Below, piece by piece: positions 35,202 to 44,804 of a stretch of 64,000 nucleotides of DNA. Source of the stretch: JAUIIK01 sp963709995 (GTDB lineage Bacteria > Chloroflexota > Chloroflexia > Thermomicrobiales > CFX8); the NCBI GenBank assembly GCA_963709995.1, contig CAVPYN010000015.1, positions 1 to 64,000 of the forward strand. Reading direction: 5' to 3'. Under the pieces are notes generated by a model, which saw nothing but the letters and a program-made list of their open reading frames with translations, made no database searches and was not told where the DNA came from. Both the position numbers and the translations under genes were made by a program. How positions within the stretch are numbered: the stretch's first letter is position 1; each line of letters begins with the position of its first letter.

Positions 35202-36086
35202 ATGAAGATCTCCAGCGCTGTCGTCGGGCTCTCTCTCATGATTGCCATGCTGGCGGTTGTGGTGTCGCTGGCGGGAATATTCTGGGAGTTCGGAACTGAT
35301 CCGACACTGTATGTCACACCCCGGGGCGAGGAGGTGGATCAGTACGGCCAGGGGCTGTACCGCTACGATTCGCTTTTCAAAGGCGCGGGCTTTCGGGGAG
35401 CGGATGCGGTTGTGATCACGATCGTGGCGCCGTTGCTTGTGATTTCGACGCTGCTCTACCGTCGAGGTTCCCTGCAGGGCGGGCTGATGCTATTCGGTGC
35501 CCTCGCCTTCATGCTCTATAACTATGCGTCGATATCATTGAGCGCATCGTTCATCCATATCTTCCTCCTCTATGTCGTTCTCTTCTCGGCTAGCCTCTTC
35601 GCATTCTGCGAGTTACTTCGATCGTTCGACGTGAGAGCATTGAGTGCGCGCTTTTCTGATCAACTGCCACGGCGGTTTATCGGCGGCTATATGATCGCAA
35701 GTGGGCTGGTTACGACAACAGTCTGGCTGATACCGCAGATCATCTGGGTCGTCGATAATGAGCCTCCGGAGCGCTTGGACAACGCGACGACGATGGTGAC
35801 GGATGTGCTCGACCTCGGGATCATCGTGCCGCTGACGATCATTTCCGGCGTGTTGCTGCTGCGCCGCGATCTTCGCGGGTATTTTGTCGCGATTCCACTC
35901 ATCGTGGTTGTCGTACTGCTCGTGCCGACGATTGGCGCACAGACGTTGAGTCAGGTGACCGCCGGTGTGTCGCTATCGCCCGGGGAGATCATTGGACCTC
36001 TGGCAGGGTTCATCATCCTCGGTTCGACCGGGACCTGGATCATCGTGCAGTTGCTGCGCGATGTCGCGGAAATTGCTACCGGATGA
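35202..36086 (+). CDS. Multi-pass membrane protein of unknown function
   Basis: The start at MKISSAVVGLSLMIAMLAVV (35202) is preferred over 35178. The product is 294 aa with seven to eight hydrophobic segments (e.g. FIHIFLLYVVLFSASLFAFC, LIPQIIWVVDNEP, IIGPLAGFIILGSTGTWIIV). There is no recognised motif. It follows the FAD oxidoreductase by about 30 nt and ends overlapping the convergent sugar-kinase gene by a few bases (36076-36086). Confidence 0.65.
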   Translation: MKISSAVVGLSLMIAMLAVVVSLAGIFWEFGTDPTLYVTPRGEEVDQYGQGLYRYDSLFKGAGFRGADAVVITIVAPLLVISTLLYRRGSLQGGLMLFGALAFMLYNYASISLSASFIHIFLLYVVLFSASLFAFCELLRSFDVRALSARFSDQLPRRFIGGYMIASGLVTTTVWLIPQIIWVVDNEPPERLDNATTMVTDVLDLGIIVPLTIISGVLLLRRDLRGYFVAIPLIVVVVLLVPTIGAQTLSQVTAGVSLSPGEIIGPLAGFIILGSTGTWIIVQLLRDVAEIATG

Positions 36087-37055
36087 TGTCTTCGCCGTGA
36101 CGATCGAGGATGTCGATCGCGCTGGCTAGCTCGTCGGGAGTGATGATCGCCAGATCGCCTGGCGTGGTCATCTGGAGGCTGGCCAAGGCGACGCCTGACC
36201 GGAGCGCGGCTGCGATGTCGTCGGGGGTGTCGAACCAGACGTTCAGGAACCCAGCCGCGAACCCGTCACCGGCTCCAACGGGATCGATGACGTCGACCTG
36301 AGGAGCTCCCTGGGCGATGATTTCACCCGATCGAGTGGCTGCGGTCGCGCCAGCTCTGCCGTCGGTGACGACGACAAGGTCAGCGCTCGATCGGTCGAGC
36401 AGGGCGCGCGCGACGTCTTCCGCGGGGCCGTTGATCTGCCAGATCGTCGCGGCATCGCCCCGCCCACAGAAGAGTAGTTCGACGTTGTTGAGGAAGTGGT
36501 CAGCCCCAGGGCTGCGTCTTCGGGCGACCAGAGCAGGGCGCGGTAGTTGACATCGAAGATTAGTGGTATTCCACGTTCGCGGCCGCTGAGCGAGACGCTG
36601 CAGATCCCGGCACATCCGGGCGACAGTGCCGGGGTGATGCCGGTCAGGTGCAGCGCGCGGGCATGATCGAGCGAGTCGTACGGGAACATGTCGGGATTGA
36701 TCGTCGCGACGGCGGAACTGGCTCCGATCGTAGATGACACGAGTTGGGCGTGGCGGCGCGCCGGGTTCCAGGAAGTAGATGCCTGCGCGGGCGCCATCTG
36801 TCCAGTGGATACTGCTGGTATCGACGCCGTGGGACCGTAGTGTTGAGGCGATGCGACGCCCGAGCGGATTAGCCGGCAGTGCGGAAATCCAGGCGACCTG
36901 TCGTCCGAGCCGTGCAAGCGCGACGGCAACGTTGGACTCCGTGCCGCCGATCGAAATATCAAGCGAGGGCGCGGTTTCGAGCCGCTGGAAATCGGCGAAT
37001 CGCCAATCGGATCATCGTTTCGCCGAAACTCAGCAGATCGCATCCGGTTTGGCTC
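36076..37055 (-). CDS. PfkB-family sugar kinase (2-keto-3-deoxygluconate kinase-like), frameshifted
   Basis: Piecing three frames gives a normal ribokinase-fold protein of about 320 aa. The start reads DLLSFGETMIRL, followed by SIGGTESNVAVALARLGRQV (substrate-binding GG), GVDTSSIHWTDGARAGIYFL and IPLIFDVNYRALLWSP. The C-terminal PfkB signature IDPVGAGDGFAAGFLNVW contains the catalytic Asp. Frames change near 37000, 36730 and 36505. It probably phosphorylates KDG or a similar keto-sugar acid at the expense of ATP. The start codon is uncertain (perhaps TTG). The Lrp regulator gene ends just upstream, so they likely share an operon. Confidence 0.75.
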
Positions 37056-37070
37056 AAGGTGTTCGTCGGT

Positions 37071-37602
37071 CTACTCCGAACTGGCTATTGGTTGACGGCC
37101 TTCAGCAAGACTGGCGGTTAGCGCCGAGACCCATTCGAAGTCACGTTTGACGATGTTGAGACCGACAGCGGTGTTGGAACGGGTGACGCCTTCGATCGTG
37201 GCCAGCCGGTGAGTCAGGAAGTTGTAGAGATCGTCCTGATCGAGAAAAGTGGCGGTCAGGATGATGTCGAATTCACCGGTTGTGATTACCAGGTACATGA
37301 CTTCGGGAAACGCCGCGAGGTCTTTGCGATCTCGGGAACCCTTTCGGCTTCTGCCTGGAGCGAGACGACAGCGGTCAGGGTGTAGCCGAGTCGTTCTGGT
37401 TCGACGAGGGCCGTGATACGTAGTAGACCGCTCTCGGTCAACCGCCGTCACGCGGTAGCGCACGGTTGCTTCCGGGCACACCAAGGTTGCGGGCTATCTC
37501 GCGGTTCGAGCAGCGGCCATCGGCCTGGAGCATGCTGATGATCTGACGATCGAGCTGGTCCGGATCGACCATGCTCCGTGATACGTCTCTGTCCACTCCC
37601 AT
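37071..37602 (-). CDS. Lrp/AsnC family transcriptional regulator, frameshifted
   Basis: The N-terminal winged HTH reads MVDPDQLDRQIISMLQADGR, then CSNREIARNLGVPG. The C-terminal RAM effector domain reads LAAFPEVMYLVITTGEFDII, LTATFLDQDDLYNFLTHRLA and TIEGVTRSNTAVGLNIVKRD. Two or more indels between ~37340 and ~37460 separate the halves. Starts at 37572 or 37602 are possible. Lrp-type regulators form octamers that respond to amino acids. Its position before the sugar kinase and near a creatininase, DAO enzymes and a DapA homologue suggests local control of that catabolic block. Confidence 0.75.
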
Positions 37603-37729
37603 CCCCCCTCAATCCGTCACAGCGGCAAGACCCCGGCAGGCGTCCAACAGTTGGAGTGTCGTCAATATCGTAGCGCAATGCCGCGATATCTTACGCAAAT
37701 CTCAGAGCCGTGGCGATCGTAAAGCGTTG

Positions 37730-38491
37730 CTATGAGGCGACAAACGCTTCGATGAACTCGACGATGCGATCGCATGCCGCTTCGACGGTTGCTTCGCCGT
37801 ACTCGATTGACGTTCCACGAGCGTCGCCGAGCGCACCGTTCGCCGTGACCTCATCGAAGAAGTAGGGCACCTTGATTCGCCCCTGGAAGCCGGCCTGTGG
37901 ATACGGCTCTGGTAGAATGTCGCCGGGAGCCAGCGCTGAAGTTCGGACGGCCCAGTCGTAGCCAAGGTAGAGCAGCTGACTGGCTTCGTTCTCGCAGGCG
38001 TGGCCGATCCGGTCGGCTGTCTTGCCCTCGTTGACGACATCGCGGGCGACTTCGGTCGGGGTCAGGTAGGCGATGTTGACGCCGAGCTCGTAGCGCAGCT
38101 TCATCGTGACGAGCTGCAGGGCCGGCATGTTGCCGCCGTGGCCGTTGATGACCAGGAAGTTATTGATGCCGTGATGCTGCAAGCTCTCGACCACTTCGTA
38201 GACGACCGCCATGAATGTCTCCGGCTTGAGCGTGACCGTGCCGGGGAAGCGCATGTGGTGATAGGAAATGCCGTAGCCGACCGGTGGCGCAGCTAGAGCG
38301 CGAGGATAGAGCTTTTCGGCGAGCAGCCGGCAAAAACCTTCGGCCCGGCCGGTGTCGGTGAAGAAGGTCGTGTTTGGACCATGCTGCTCGGCTGATCCAG
38401 TCGGAACGAGTGCGATCTGGACATCTTCGAGCGCGTCCTTGACCTCTGGCCAGGTCATTTCGTTGAGGACGTGTCGTGGTGTAGTGGACAT
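37730..38491 (-). CDS. Creatininase family amidohydrolase
   Basis: This 253-aa protein has LVPTGSAEQHGPNTTFFTDT (the metal-binding E-Q-H motif), GISYHHMRFPGTVTLKPETF, FLVINGHGGNMPALQLV (the family NGHGGN motif) and RIGHACENEASQLLYL (the late Glu ligand). All the zinc/manganese ligands of creatininase, FAPy deformylase and MftE-type enzymes are visible, so it should be an active amide hydrolase. The specific substrate cannot be told. It is intact, in a block of amino-acid or amine catabolic genes. Confidence 0.85.
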   Translation of the reverse strand: MSTTPRHVLNEMTWPEVKDALEDVQIALVPTGSAEQHGPNTTFFTDTGRAEGFCRLLAEKLYPRALAAPPVGYGISYHHMRFPGTVTLKPETFMAVVYEVVESLQHHGINNFLVINGHGGNMPALQLVTMKLRYELGVNIAYLTPTEVARDVVNEGKTADRIGHACENEASQLLYLGYDWAVRTSALAPGDILPEPYPQAGFQGRIKVPYFFDEVTANGALGDARGTSIEYGEATVEAACDRIVEFIEAFVAS

Positions 38492-38503
38492 AGTGGAATC
38501 CTT

Positions 38504-38550
38504 CCCTCACCCCCCGTCCCCCTCACTGATGCACGGGGAGAGAGGGAGTA
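38504..38550. repeat. CCCTCACCCC...GGGGAGAGAGGG repeat
   Basis: Second copy of the palindromic element seen at 3252-3299, here between the creatininase gene start and the DUF559 gene end. The CCCTCACCCC arm is followed by GATGCACGGGGAGAGAGGG. Confidence 0.6.
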
Positions 38551-38556
38551 CGGAGA

Positions 38557-38905
38557 CTAATTACGGTACATTTCCATTTTCATAATGCCTTTCTCGATCT
38601 GTTGGAGCACCTCCTTGGTGTTGTGTTCCACGTCGGCTGCTCTGACCCGGATGAAGCGGAATCCGAGGCGTTCGATCAGCTGTTGGCGCGCTGCGTCGCG
38701 TTCGCGTTCTTGTAGCGCATCATGGACGGGTCCGTCGACTTCGATGATCAAGCGGATTGATGGGGCAGAAGTCGACGATGAAGGGTCCGATGTTTGTTGA
38801 CGACGGAACTTGATGCCAGCGAGTTTGCGGCCACGGATATGTTGCCAGAGGATTTGTTCGCTCGGGGTCGGGCGGACTTTGCGGCGAAGGATCGGGATGT
38901 TCCAG
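38557..38905 (-). CDS. DUF559 endonuclease-like protein, frameshifted
   Basis: Pieces read ILRRKVRPTPSEQILWQHIR, GRKLAGIKFRRQ, then in a shifted frame IGPFIVDFC, and again SIRLIIEVDGPVHDALQERE, RDAARQQLIERLGFRFIRVR. This is the DUF559/Vsr-like PD-(D/E)XK fold, with the IGPFIVDFC and LIIEVDG catalytic acids. Two compensating indels lie near 38765-38800. The start is uncertain because the upstream sequence is a palindromic repeat. Such small nucleases are often found singly between repeats and may be mobile. The 3' end lies 6 nt from a repeat. Confidence 0.65.
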
Positions 38906-38930
38906 CGGTCTTCGGAATTTCCCTCACCCC

Positions 38931-39042
38931 CGCCCATCTCCCACGCTGCGCGGGGGAGCGGTGTAGCAGAGCGGGACGATTGCCTATTGTCGGTCCCCTC
39001 CCCCGTGCAGGGGGTGGGAGAGGGGTTCGGGGGTGAGGGATC
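38931..39042. repeat. Inverted pair of CCCTCACCCC repeats
   Basis: CCCTCACCCCCG at the left and CGGGGGTGAGGG at the right are reverse complements enclosing two inner C/G-rich hairpins. It is the third copy of the element at 3252-3299, placed between the DUF559 gene and the FAD oxidoreductase end. Confidence 0.6.
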
Positions 39043-39043
39043 T

Positions 39044-40316
39044 TCACTCCCGCAACTCCAGCATCGACTTCGGGTTGTTCTTCTCGCCAGCGGTTGACGG
39101 GTTGAGCCATTGGACACCATCTCGGGCGAAGCGGTTGGGGTCGAAGGGGGAGAGGTCGAAGGGTGTTTCGCCGTCGATGATGAATTGGGCCAGGGCTTTG
39201 CCGGCGACTGCTCCCCACGAGAAACCGCCGCCGTTGTAGCCTGCGCTGAGGTAGAGGCCCCGCCGTGGCTCGTAGGGGCCGATCAGCGGCAGGCCGTCGG
39301 CGGTGAATCCCATGATTCCGGCCCAGGCACGGACGACGTTGACTGAACCGAGCTTCGGGAAGAGCGTCGCCAACAGCCAGGCGCAGCCGAGCATACAGTC
39401 GGGTTGGACTTCTTCGGTGTAGAGGCCGAGACCTTCGTTGATGTCGTATCGGCGGAACCCCCCGCAGATCAACTGCCCGGTGGCTGTCTGGCGACCGTAC
39501 TCCTTGTCGTAGTTGGAGCCGAAGGTCACTGGCAGAACTGGGGCGACCGGTTGGGTAACGATGATCTGGCCACGGGCCGAGACGATTGCGCCCGTCAGGC
39601 AGGTCCGGGAGGATGTGGGGTGTCCAGGCATTGCTGGCCAGGACGACGGTGTCGGTTTCGATCATTCCACGGGTGGTTTCGACGCCTGTGACCTTTCCGC
39701 TCGATGTCTGGAGCTTGCGGACGGTCGTCCAGGGATGCACCTCCGCGCCAAATTCACGGGCGCCTTCTGCCTGGCTGTTGACCAGCCGGAATGGCCAGAG
39801 ATGGCCGCTCTGCTTAGTGTACTTCGCGCCCAGGAGATGATCGCTGGCGACGGGGATCAGGTCTCGAAGTTGCGGGCCATCCAGCAGTTGGACGTCAACA
39901 TCTAACCCATCGAGGCGACGCACCGACTCCTGCAGATATGTCCATTGTTCCTCGTTCTGCGCGATGTCGACCGAGCCGGTGATCCGGAGGTCGAAGTCAT
40001 CGTGCAACTCTTCCTGAAGATCTTCGCGGATCATGCGGAAGTTTTCGCTGGTCATGGCGTGGATTGCCCGGCCCTCTTTCGAGGCGAGCGATGATCCACC
40101 GCTGCCAGTGACGCCGGCGTTGCGGCCAGACGCGCCGGAGCAGATGCCGCGCATCTCGACCAGAGTGACCCGTTTGCCGCGACGAGCCAGTTGATAGGCG
40201 GCAGACGTCCCCGCGACGCCCCCGCCGATGACGACGACGTCGGATGACGCTGGCAACGGCCCCAGGGCGTCATAGACATCCTCCGAACCCCATGCGTACT
40301 CAGCTTGTGTGGTCAT
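39044..40316 (-). CDS. FAD-dependent oxidoreductase (DAO family), one frameshift
   Basis: Starts MTTQAEYAWGSEDVYDALGP at 40316. The FAD site is SSDVVVIGGGVAGTSAAYQL followed by GICSGASGRNAGVTGSGGSS. The C-terminal half reads RAWAGIMGFTADGLPLIGPY and LYLSAGYNGGGFSWGAVAGK, the typical glycine-oxidase/sarcosine-oxidase-like end. A single indel near 39610 divides the gene; the sequence is otherwise normal (about 424 aa). It probably oxidises an amino acid or secondary amine to an imine. A relative with the same GASGRN motif lies at 33750-35168. Confidence 0.85.
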
Positions 40317-40480
40317 TGTCGTTTCGTTCCTTTCTGGCATCTGCGAGGTCATTGTAGGTCCATGGTGGACGCTTGTCAGCGGCGGGATGGTTCGAAGATT
40401 CCAGGCATGAGACAAATGTCGGACGCATCAGGGATATACTGCGTGTTGACGAGATTGTGTTTCCAGTATCGGAGTAACCG

Positions 40481-40819
40481 GTGAAACTCGTAATCGCTAT
40501 CGTTCAGGACTACGATGCCGCCGAAACAGTCAAGGCAATGATCGAGTCGGGGTTCAGAGTGACGATGCTCGCCAGCACCGGCGGCTTTTTGCGATCCGGC
40601 AACACAACGCTTGTTTCAGCCGTGGAAGACGGTCAAGTAGATGCTTTGCTGGAGGTCATCGCTGGCAGTTGCCGGGAGCGGAACGAGACGTTGCGCTTCA
40701 GCGCCCCGCATGATTTACCGACCTGGTACCCTGACGACAAGCTCGACGTGACGGTTGGCGGGGCAAACGTCTTTGTCCTGGCGATGGATCAGTTGTTGCA
40801 GATACACGCGCTTTCATAG
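40481..40819 (+). CDS. DarA/YaaQ-type cyclic-di-AMP receptor (PII-like)
   Basis: A GTG start at 40481 follows GGAG. The product is 112 aa: MKLVIAIVQDYDAAETVKAM, then FRVTMLASTGGFLRSGNTTL, VGGANVFVLAMDQLL. The ASTGGFL.SGNTT motif and the VGGA-x-VFVL strand are diagnostic of YaaQ/DarA trimers, which bind c-di-AMP. It is full length. The IS982-family element begins one base after its stop codon. Confidence 0.9.
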   Translation: MKLVIAIVQDYDAAETVKAMIESGFRVTMLASTGGFLRSGNTTLVSAVEDGQVDALLEVIAGSCRERNETLRFSAPHDLPTWYPDDKLDVTVGGANVFVLAMDQLLQIHALS

Positions 40820-41833
40820 TAGACCCTTGTGCTAGTTGGGAAAGGCGAGGTGTTTGATCTGGAGATAGTCGTCAACACCGAAGAGCCGGTTGAGGTACAG
40901 GCAGAGCGTATGGGCGGTGAGCTTGCTGTAGAGACGCGCACAGAGTCCCCAGAAGCTTTTGGCGCGATTCGTCTCGATCTGCAACTGACCGGCCAGTTGA
41001 CTCGTCCCCGTCTCGATGATGTGGCGCCAGCGGTTGTGCAGAGTGACTTGCTGTGGAGCGAGTTGCCGCTGCTGGTTGCGGCGCGGCACCGTCAGCAGGC
41101 GCACGGCGGCCTGCTCAGCGAGTTGCGCTGCAGCCGGCGCACTGACATAGCCCTTGTCGCCGAGCACGGTGAGGTTGCGTTGCGCGGCCAACAGCCCGGT
41201 CCCGACGCTCAGATCCGGTTGATTGGCCGAGGCCAGCACGAAGTCGAGAATCACCCCATTCAAGGTGATGAGCAGGTGCAGTTTGTAGCCGAAGATGGTC
41301 TGTTTTTTGCTCTTGATCCAACCAAAGGCAGCACCATAGCCTTGCCAGGTTCCCGTGGCCGGGGAGCGTGGCACGAGGTGAAAGCCCAGCACCGGGACGG
41401 GCAGACTGTCGATCGCGCACTGACGATCGAGCGCCAGATCAAGGTGCTGGAGCAGATGCTGGCGCAAGCGGTTGAGCGTGCCCATCAGATTACGGCGGCG
41501 GCGATTGAAACGACTGCGGTCCGGGAGGATGGGAAAGAGGTCGCGATAGTCGCGAAAGGCGGCGATGAGTTCTGTTTCGTGATCCCAGCCGCGGCATTCA
41601 CCAACCAGGACCATCGTGAGCAGTTCGCTGTCGCTACAGTGGGGCTGCGGACCGGGACGTCGCAGGGCATGCTCGAGCAGGAAATCATCGACGAGGACAT
41701 AGACGGCGAGACAGAAGTCGGCAAAGCTGGATATCATCAGACAAGCCCTTCGGTTGCTAGCGGTCGGCTCAGACACCGCACCGATAGCCGACTGAAGGGC
41801 GTTTTGTCAATCTACAACTAGCACTAGGGTCTA
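40820..41833. mobile_element. IS982-family insertion sequence
   Basis: The terminal inverted repeats are TAGACCCTTGTGCTAGTTG (left, from 40820) and TAGACCCTAGTGCTAGTTG (right, reverse complement ending at 41833), with one mismatch in 19 bases. They enclose a single transposase gene on the minus strand; total length is about 1014 bp, normal for the family. A duplicated target of 3 bp (AGT) is possible if the ends are set one base in. The element sits between darA and the DapA-family gene and interrupts neither. Confidence 0.85.
40832..41776 (-). CDS. IS982-family transposase
   Basis: This 314-aa protein starts MSEPTASNRRACLMISSFAD and contains YVLVDDFLLEHALRRPGPQP, HCSDSELLTMVLVGE and LFPILPDRSRFNRRRRNLMG. 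The DDE catalytic elements are AIDSLPVPVL (first Asp), LTVLGDKGYVS (second Asp) and HIIETGTSQL (Glu). The frame is intact, so the element could be active or recently so. Confidence 0.9.
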   Translation of the reverse strand: MSEPTASNRRACLMISSFADFCLAVYVLVDDFLLEHALRRPGPQPHCSDSELLTMVLVGECRGWDHETELIAAFRDYRDLFPILPDRSRFNRRRRNLMGTLNRLRQHLLQHLDLALDRQCAIDSLPVPVLGFHLVPRSPATGTWQGYGAAFGWIKSKKQTIFGYKLHLLITLNGVILDFVLASANQPDLSVGTGLLAAQRNLTVLGDKGYVSAPAAAQLAEQAAVRLLTVPRRNQQRQLAPQQVTLHNRWRHIIETGTSQLAGQLQIETNRAKSFWGLCARLYSKLTAHTLCLYLNRLFGVDDYLQIKHLAFPN

Positions 41834-41850
41834 GTACTAGGGCCGTTCGA

Positions 41851-42768
41851 TCACCCGCCGGAGATTGACGGAAAGTCGTCGTCGATCCCGATGATCTCGA
41901 TGGTCTCGATCAGGTCGTCAAGCGATCCCTGGTCGAGGCGAGGACCTGGATGACGGACGCTTGACGAAGCGATCAACCCGCGGCGACGAAGGATCTCCTT
42001 GCGGACGGCCAGCCCAATCTTTGGTTGGCCCTCGAACTGAATCAGTGGCAAGTAACGGTAGTAGAGTTCGGCGGCCTTGCGACGGCCGGCTGCGTCCCAT
42101 GCTTGCCAGATCGCAACCAACGCCTCCGGGTAGGCGAATCCGGTCATCGTTCCCGACGAGCCGCGGCGTAGCTCATCGAGGTAGTAGATGCCTCCAAGCG
42201 CGCCGAGAATCGTGACCTCCGGGCGCTCGATCATGGACAGGGTCTGGCTGATTCGCTGCGGGGTCGGCGGGTCTTCCAGTTTGATCGTGGTGATGCCCGG
42301 GATGGTGTTGACCAGACGCGCCATGTCCGCCGGGGTCATGGTCACGCCGTTGCTTGGCGGGAAGTCTTGGAGGATGATCGGGATCGAAATCGCGCTGGCG
42401 AGGCGCCGGAAATGTTCGTCGAGCGCCGGGCCAGGTTGGAGAAAGAGTGGCGGCGCGACCATGACGCCAGTTGCTCCGAAGTCCTCCGCCTCGTTGCAGG
42501 CGGCGATCGTGGTGTCGGTTGCGTTCTGTGATGCGCCCACGATGATTGGCACGCGACCAGCGTTGACTTGCATAACGAGTTCAAGCACCCGCTGGCGTTC
42601 GCCATCAAGCATCTTCTGGGCTTCGCCCGCGACGCCGAGGACGGTGATCCCGTCGACGCCCATGCCGATTGTTGCGTCGACTAGCCGTCGCAGACTCTCT
42701 TCGTCGAGCGACCCGTCGTCGGTAAAGGGGGTCGCCATGATGTTGTACACCCCGCGCAAGCCCGACAT
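41851..42768 (-). CDS. Dihydrodipicolinate synthase (DapA) family protein
   Basis: This 305-aa protein starts MSGLRGVYNIMATPFTDDGS after AAAGAGGTT. It contains GVDGITVLGVAGEAQKMLDG, VPIIVGASQNATDTTIAAC, FGATGVMVAPPLFLQPG and the TIM-barrel ITTIKLEDPPTP strand. The last stretch carries the Schiff-base lysine position of the family, in IKLE. Related enzymes are aldolases and hydratases (KDG aldolase, hydroxyproline pathway) as well as DHDPS. Its location with a KDG-kinase-like gene and DAO enzymes suggests a catabolic lyase rather than lysine synthesis. Confidence 0.85.
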   Translation of the reverse strand: MSGLRGVYNIMATPFTDDGSLDEESLRRLVDATIGMGVDGITVLGVAGEAQKMLDGERQRVLELVMQVNAGRVPIIVGASQNATDTTIAACNEAEDFGATGVMVAPPLFLQPGPALDEHFRRLASAISIPIILQDFPPSNGVTMTPADMARLVNTIPGITTIKLEDPPTPQRISQTLSMIERPEVTILGALGGIYYLDELRRGSSGTMTGFAYPEALVAIWQAWDAAGRRKAAELYYRYLPLIQFEGQPKIGLAVRKEILRRRGLIASSSVRHPGPRLDQGSLDDLIETIEIIGIDDDFPSISGG

Positions 42769-42903
42769 TGCAACCTCTTTCCCTGATATTCATCGATCTG
42801 AAGTGGGCGCGATTTCCGCTTGACAAGGGTAACCCGAGGAGACGCATGAAGATTGATGATCCGCGCGTACAATACACCAGAGACTATCTTCAGGTTGCGT
42901 GAT

Positions 42904-42913
42904 CGAAATTTCG
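42904..42913. promoter_or_regulatory. Palindromic site upstream of the dynamin operon
   Basis: CGAAATTTCG is a perfect 10-bp palindrome flanked by two CGTGATC direct repeats (around 42898 and 42912) in the divergent promoter region, 39-48 nt before the ATG at 42952. It could be an operator. Evidence is only the symmetry. Confidence 0.3.
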
Positions 42914-42951
42914 TGATCCGCCTGCTTCGCTGAGTGGTGTGATAGGACGAC

Positions 42952-44804
42952 ATGAGCACAACCCCGGCGCCAGCTACACGCTCCCCGGCGGCAAAGCCGC
43001 CGCCAACGCCGATGCAGTTCGCGCGCGAGGTGGCCAAGCTCGGAGTTGACGCAACCACGGCATACGAGCGGCCAGATCTGTGCGAGCGCATCCAACTGGC
43101 TATTGACCGGCTGGACAGGCCGGACACGATCATTTGCGTCACCGGGGAGTTCAAGAAAGGCAAGAGCGCGCTGGTCAACAGCTTGATTGGCGAAGCACTT
43201 TGCCCGGTCGATGATGATCTTGCGACCTCCGCGATCACTGTGCTGCGCTACAGCGATGAGCCAGCCATCACCGTCCGGCGACATGAAGATGGCGAGACGG
43301 TCGTCGAGCCAATCGAACGTGCTGAGATTCCGCAATTTGTTACTGAAGAAGGCAATCCCGAGAATTCCCGCAACGTTGAATTCGTGGAGCTACAAATCCG
43401 GAATGGGCTTTTGGCTCGCGGGGTGACGCTTGTTGACACACCCGGGTCGGGAACGCTGGCGTCTGGCTACGGCTCGGCGACGCTGGCATTTCTCCAGTCA
43501 GCCGATGCTTTGTTGTTCGTTACTGACTGCTCGCAGGAATTGATCGAGCCCGAGGTTGAGTATCTGAAGGCCGCCGCCGAACGATGCTCGACGGTGCTGG
43601 TTGTCATGACGAAGATCGACCTCTATCCGGAATGGCGTCGAATTGTTGAGATCAATAGCGGCCATCTGGAGCGGGCCGGTATCGGGGCTCAGATCCTGCC
43701 GGTGTCATCGACGCTTCGTACCGCGGCGCTCGAAGAACGTGACCGGAGCCTGAATGACGAGAGTGGTTACCCGTTGCTTCTGGAAACGCTACGGACCGAG
43801 ATTCTCGAACAGGCTGGAAAACGCGCGGCAGTCGAGGCGCTCAAAGCGACCCGCGTGGCTGCTGATCAGATGATGACGTCCTACCAGTCGGAGTTGACGA
43901 TTCTGGCTGATCCGGAGAGCGCGGAGGAAGAGATCTCTCGTCTGGAGGATGCCAAGGACCGGCTGAATGCGTTGCGCGGCGCGGGGTCGCGCTGGGCGAC
44001 GGTGATGAATGATGGCTTTGCCGTGTTGACCTCCAACGTCGACTATCAGTTCCGGTCGACGATGCGCGGGATCCTTGCGTAGCACCGAAGACGGGATCGA
44101 AGAGATCGACCCGACGGCGGAATGGGATGAGATCACCCAGCGGTTGCAGAGCGATGTCGCTAAAGCGGTCGAAGAAGCCTTCAACCGGATTGATGATGAT
44201 GTGGGGCAACTGCGGGACACGATCGCGGCAATGCTCCGAGACGAGACGACCGCCATCTGGCAGACATCGACCGGTTCGATCTCGATCAATGTCGAGGACA
44301 TGTGGAGCGAGCGGGAGATCGAGACCGAGAACATCGGTCAGAAGATGTTCAAAGGCCTGAATGCAATGCGCGGTTCCTACATGGGCTTGTTGATGGTGGG
44401 GATGCTCGGAAATTTCGTCGGGATTAGCGATGATCACGCCGGTGCTGATCGGCGCGGGTCTGCTCTTTGGCGGCCGGCAGTTTATGGAGGAACGCAAGCG
44501 TGATGTCACCCGCAAGCGGCAACAGGCGCGCACGTTTGTCCGGCAGTTCGTCGATGATGTCCAGTTCGAAGCCGGGACACGGATTCGTGAAACGACCCGT
44601 GATTTCCAGCGTGAGATGCGCGACTACTTTACCGATCGGATTGGCGAACTGGCCCAGACCTACACTGAAGCCGTGCAGCACACCCAGAGCAGCTTGAAAC
44701 AAGATGAATCGACGCGGGAATCTCGTCAGCGAGATCTGTCAATTCGGGTCGAGAAGCTGACCGAACTTCGCCGCAGGGTTGAAATCGCCGAGGGACGGCT
44801 GTGA
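42952..44804 (+). CDS. Dynamin-like GTPase, IniA type, frameshifted
   Basis: Starts MSTTPAPATRSPAAKPPPTP. The G domain has P-loop GEFKKGKSALVNSLIG, switch VDDDLATSAITVLRY (G2 Thr), VTLVDTPGSGT (G3 DTPG) and VVMTKIDLY (G4 TKID). The remainder is helical. A hydrophobic hairpin (GSYMGLLMVGMLGNFVGI, then MITPVLIGAGLLFGG) is the membrane-inserting paddle of IniA/DynA-type bacterial dynamins, and a coiled coil follows (LSIRVEKLTELRRRVEIAEG). Indels near 44077 and 44425 break the frame; the total is about 617 aa, normal for the family. The stop overlaps the second GTPase gene (GTGA-type), so the pair is coupled. Confidence 0.85.

Noticed and set aside
40829..41821. 330-codon plus-strand frame spanning the insertion sequence
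   Set aside because: It is antisense to the clear IS982-family transposase and has no recognisable domain.
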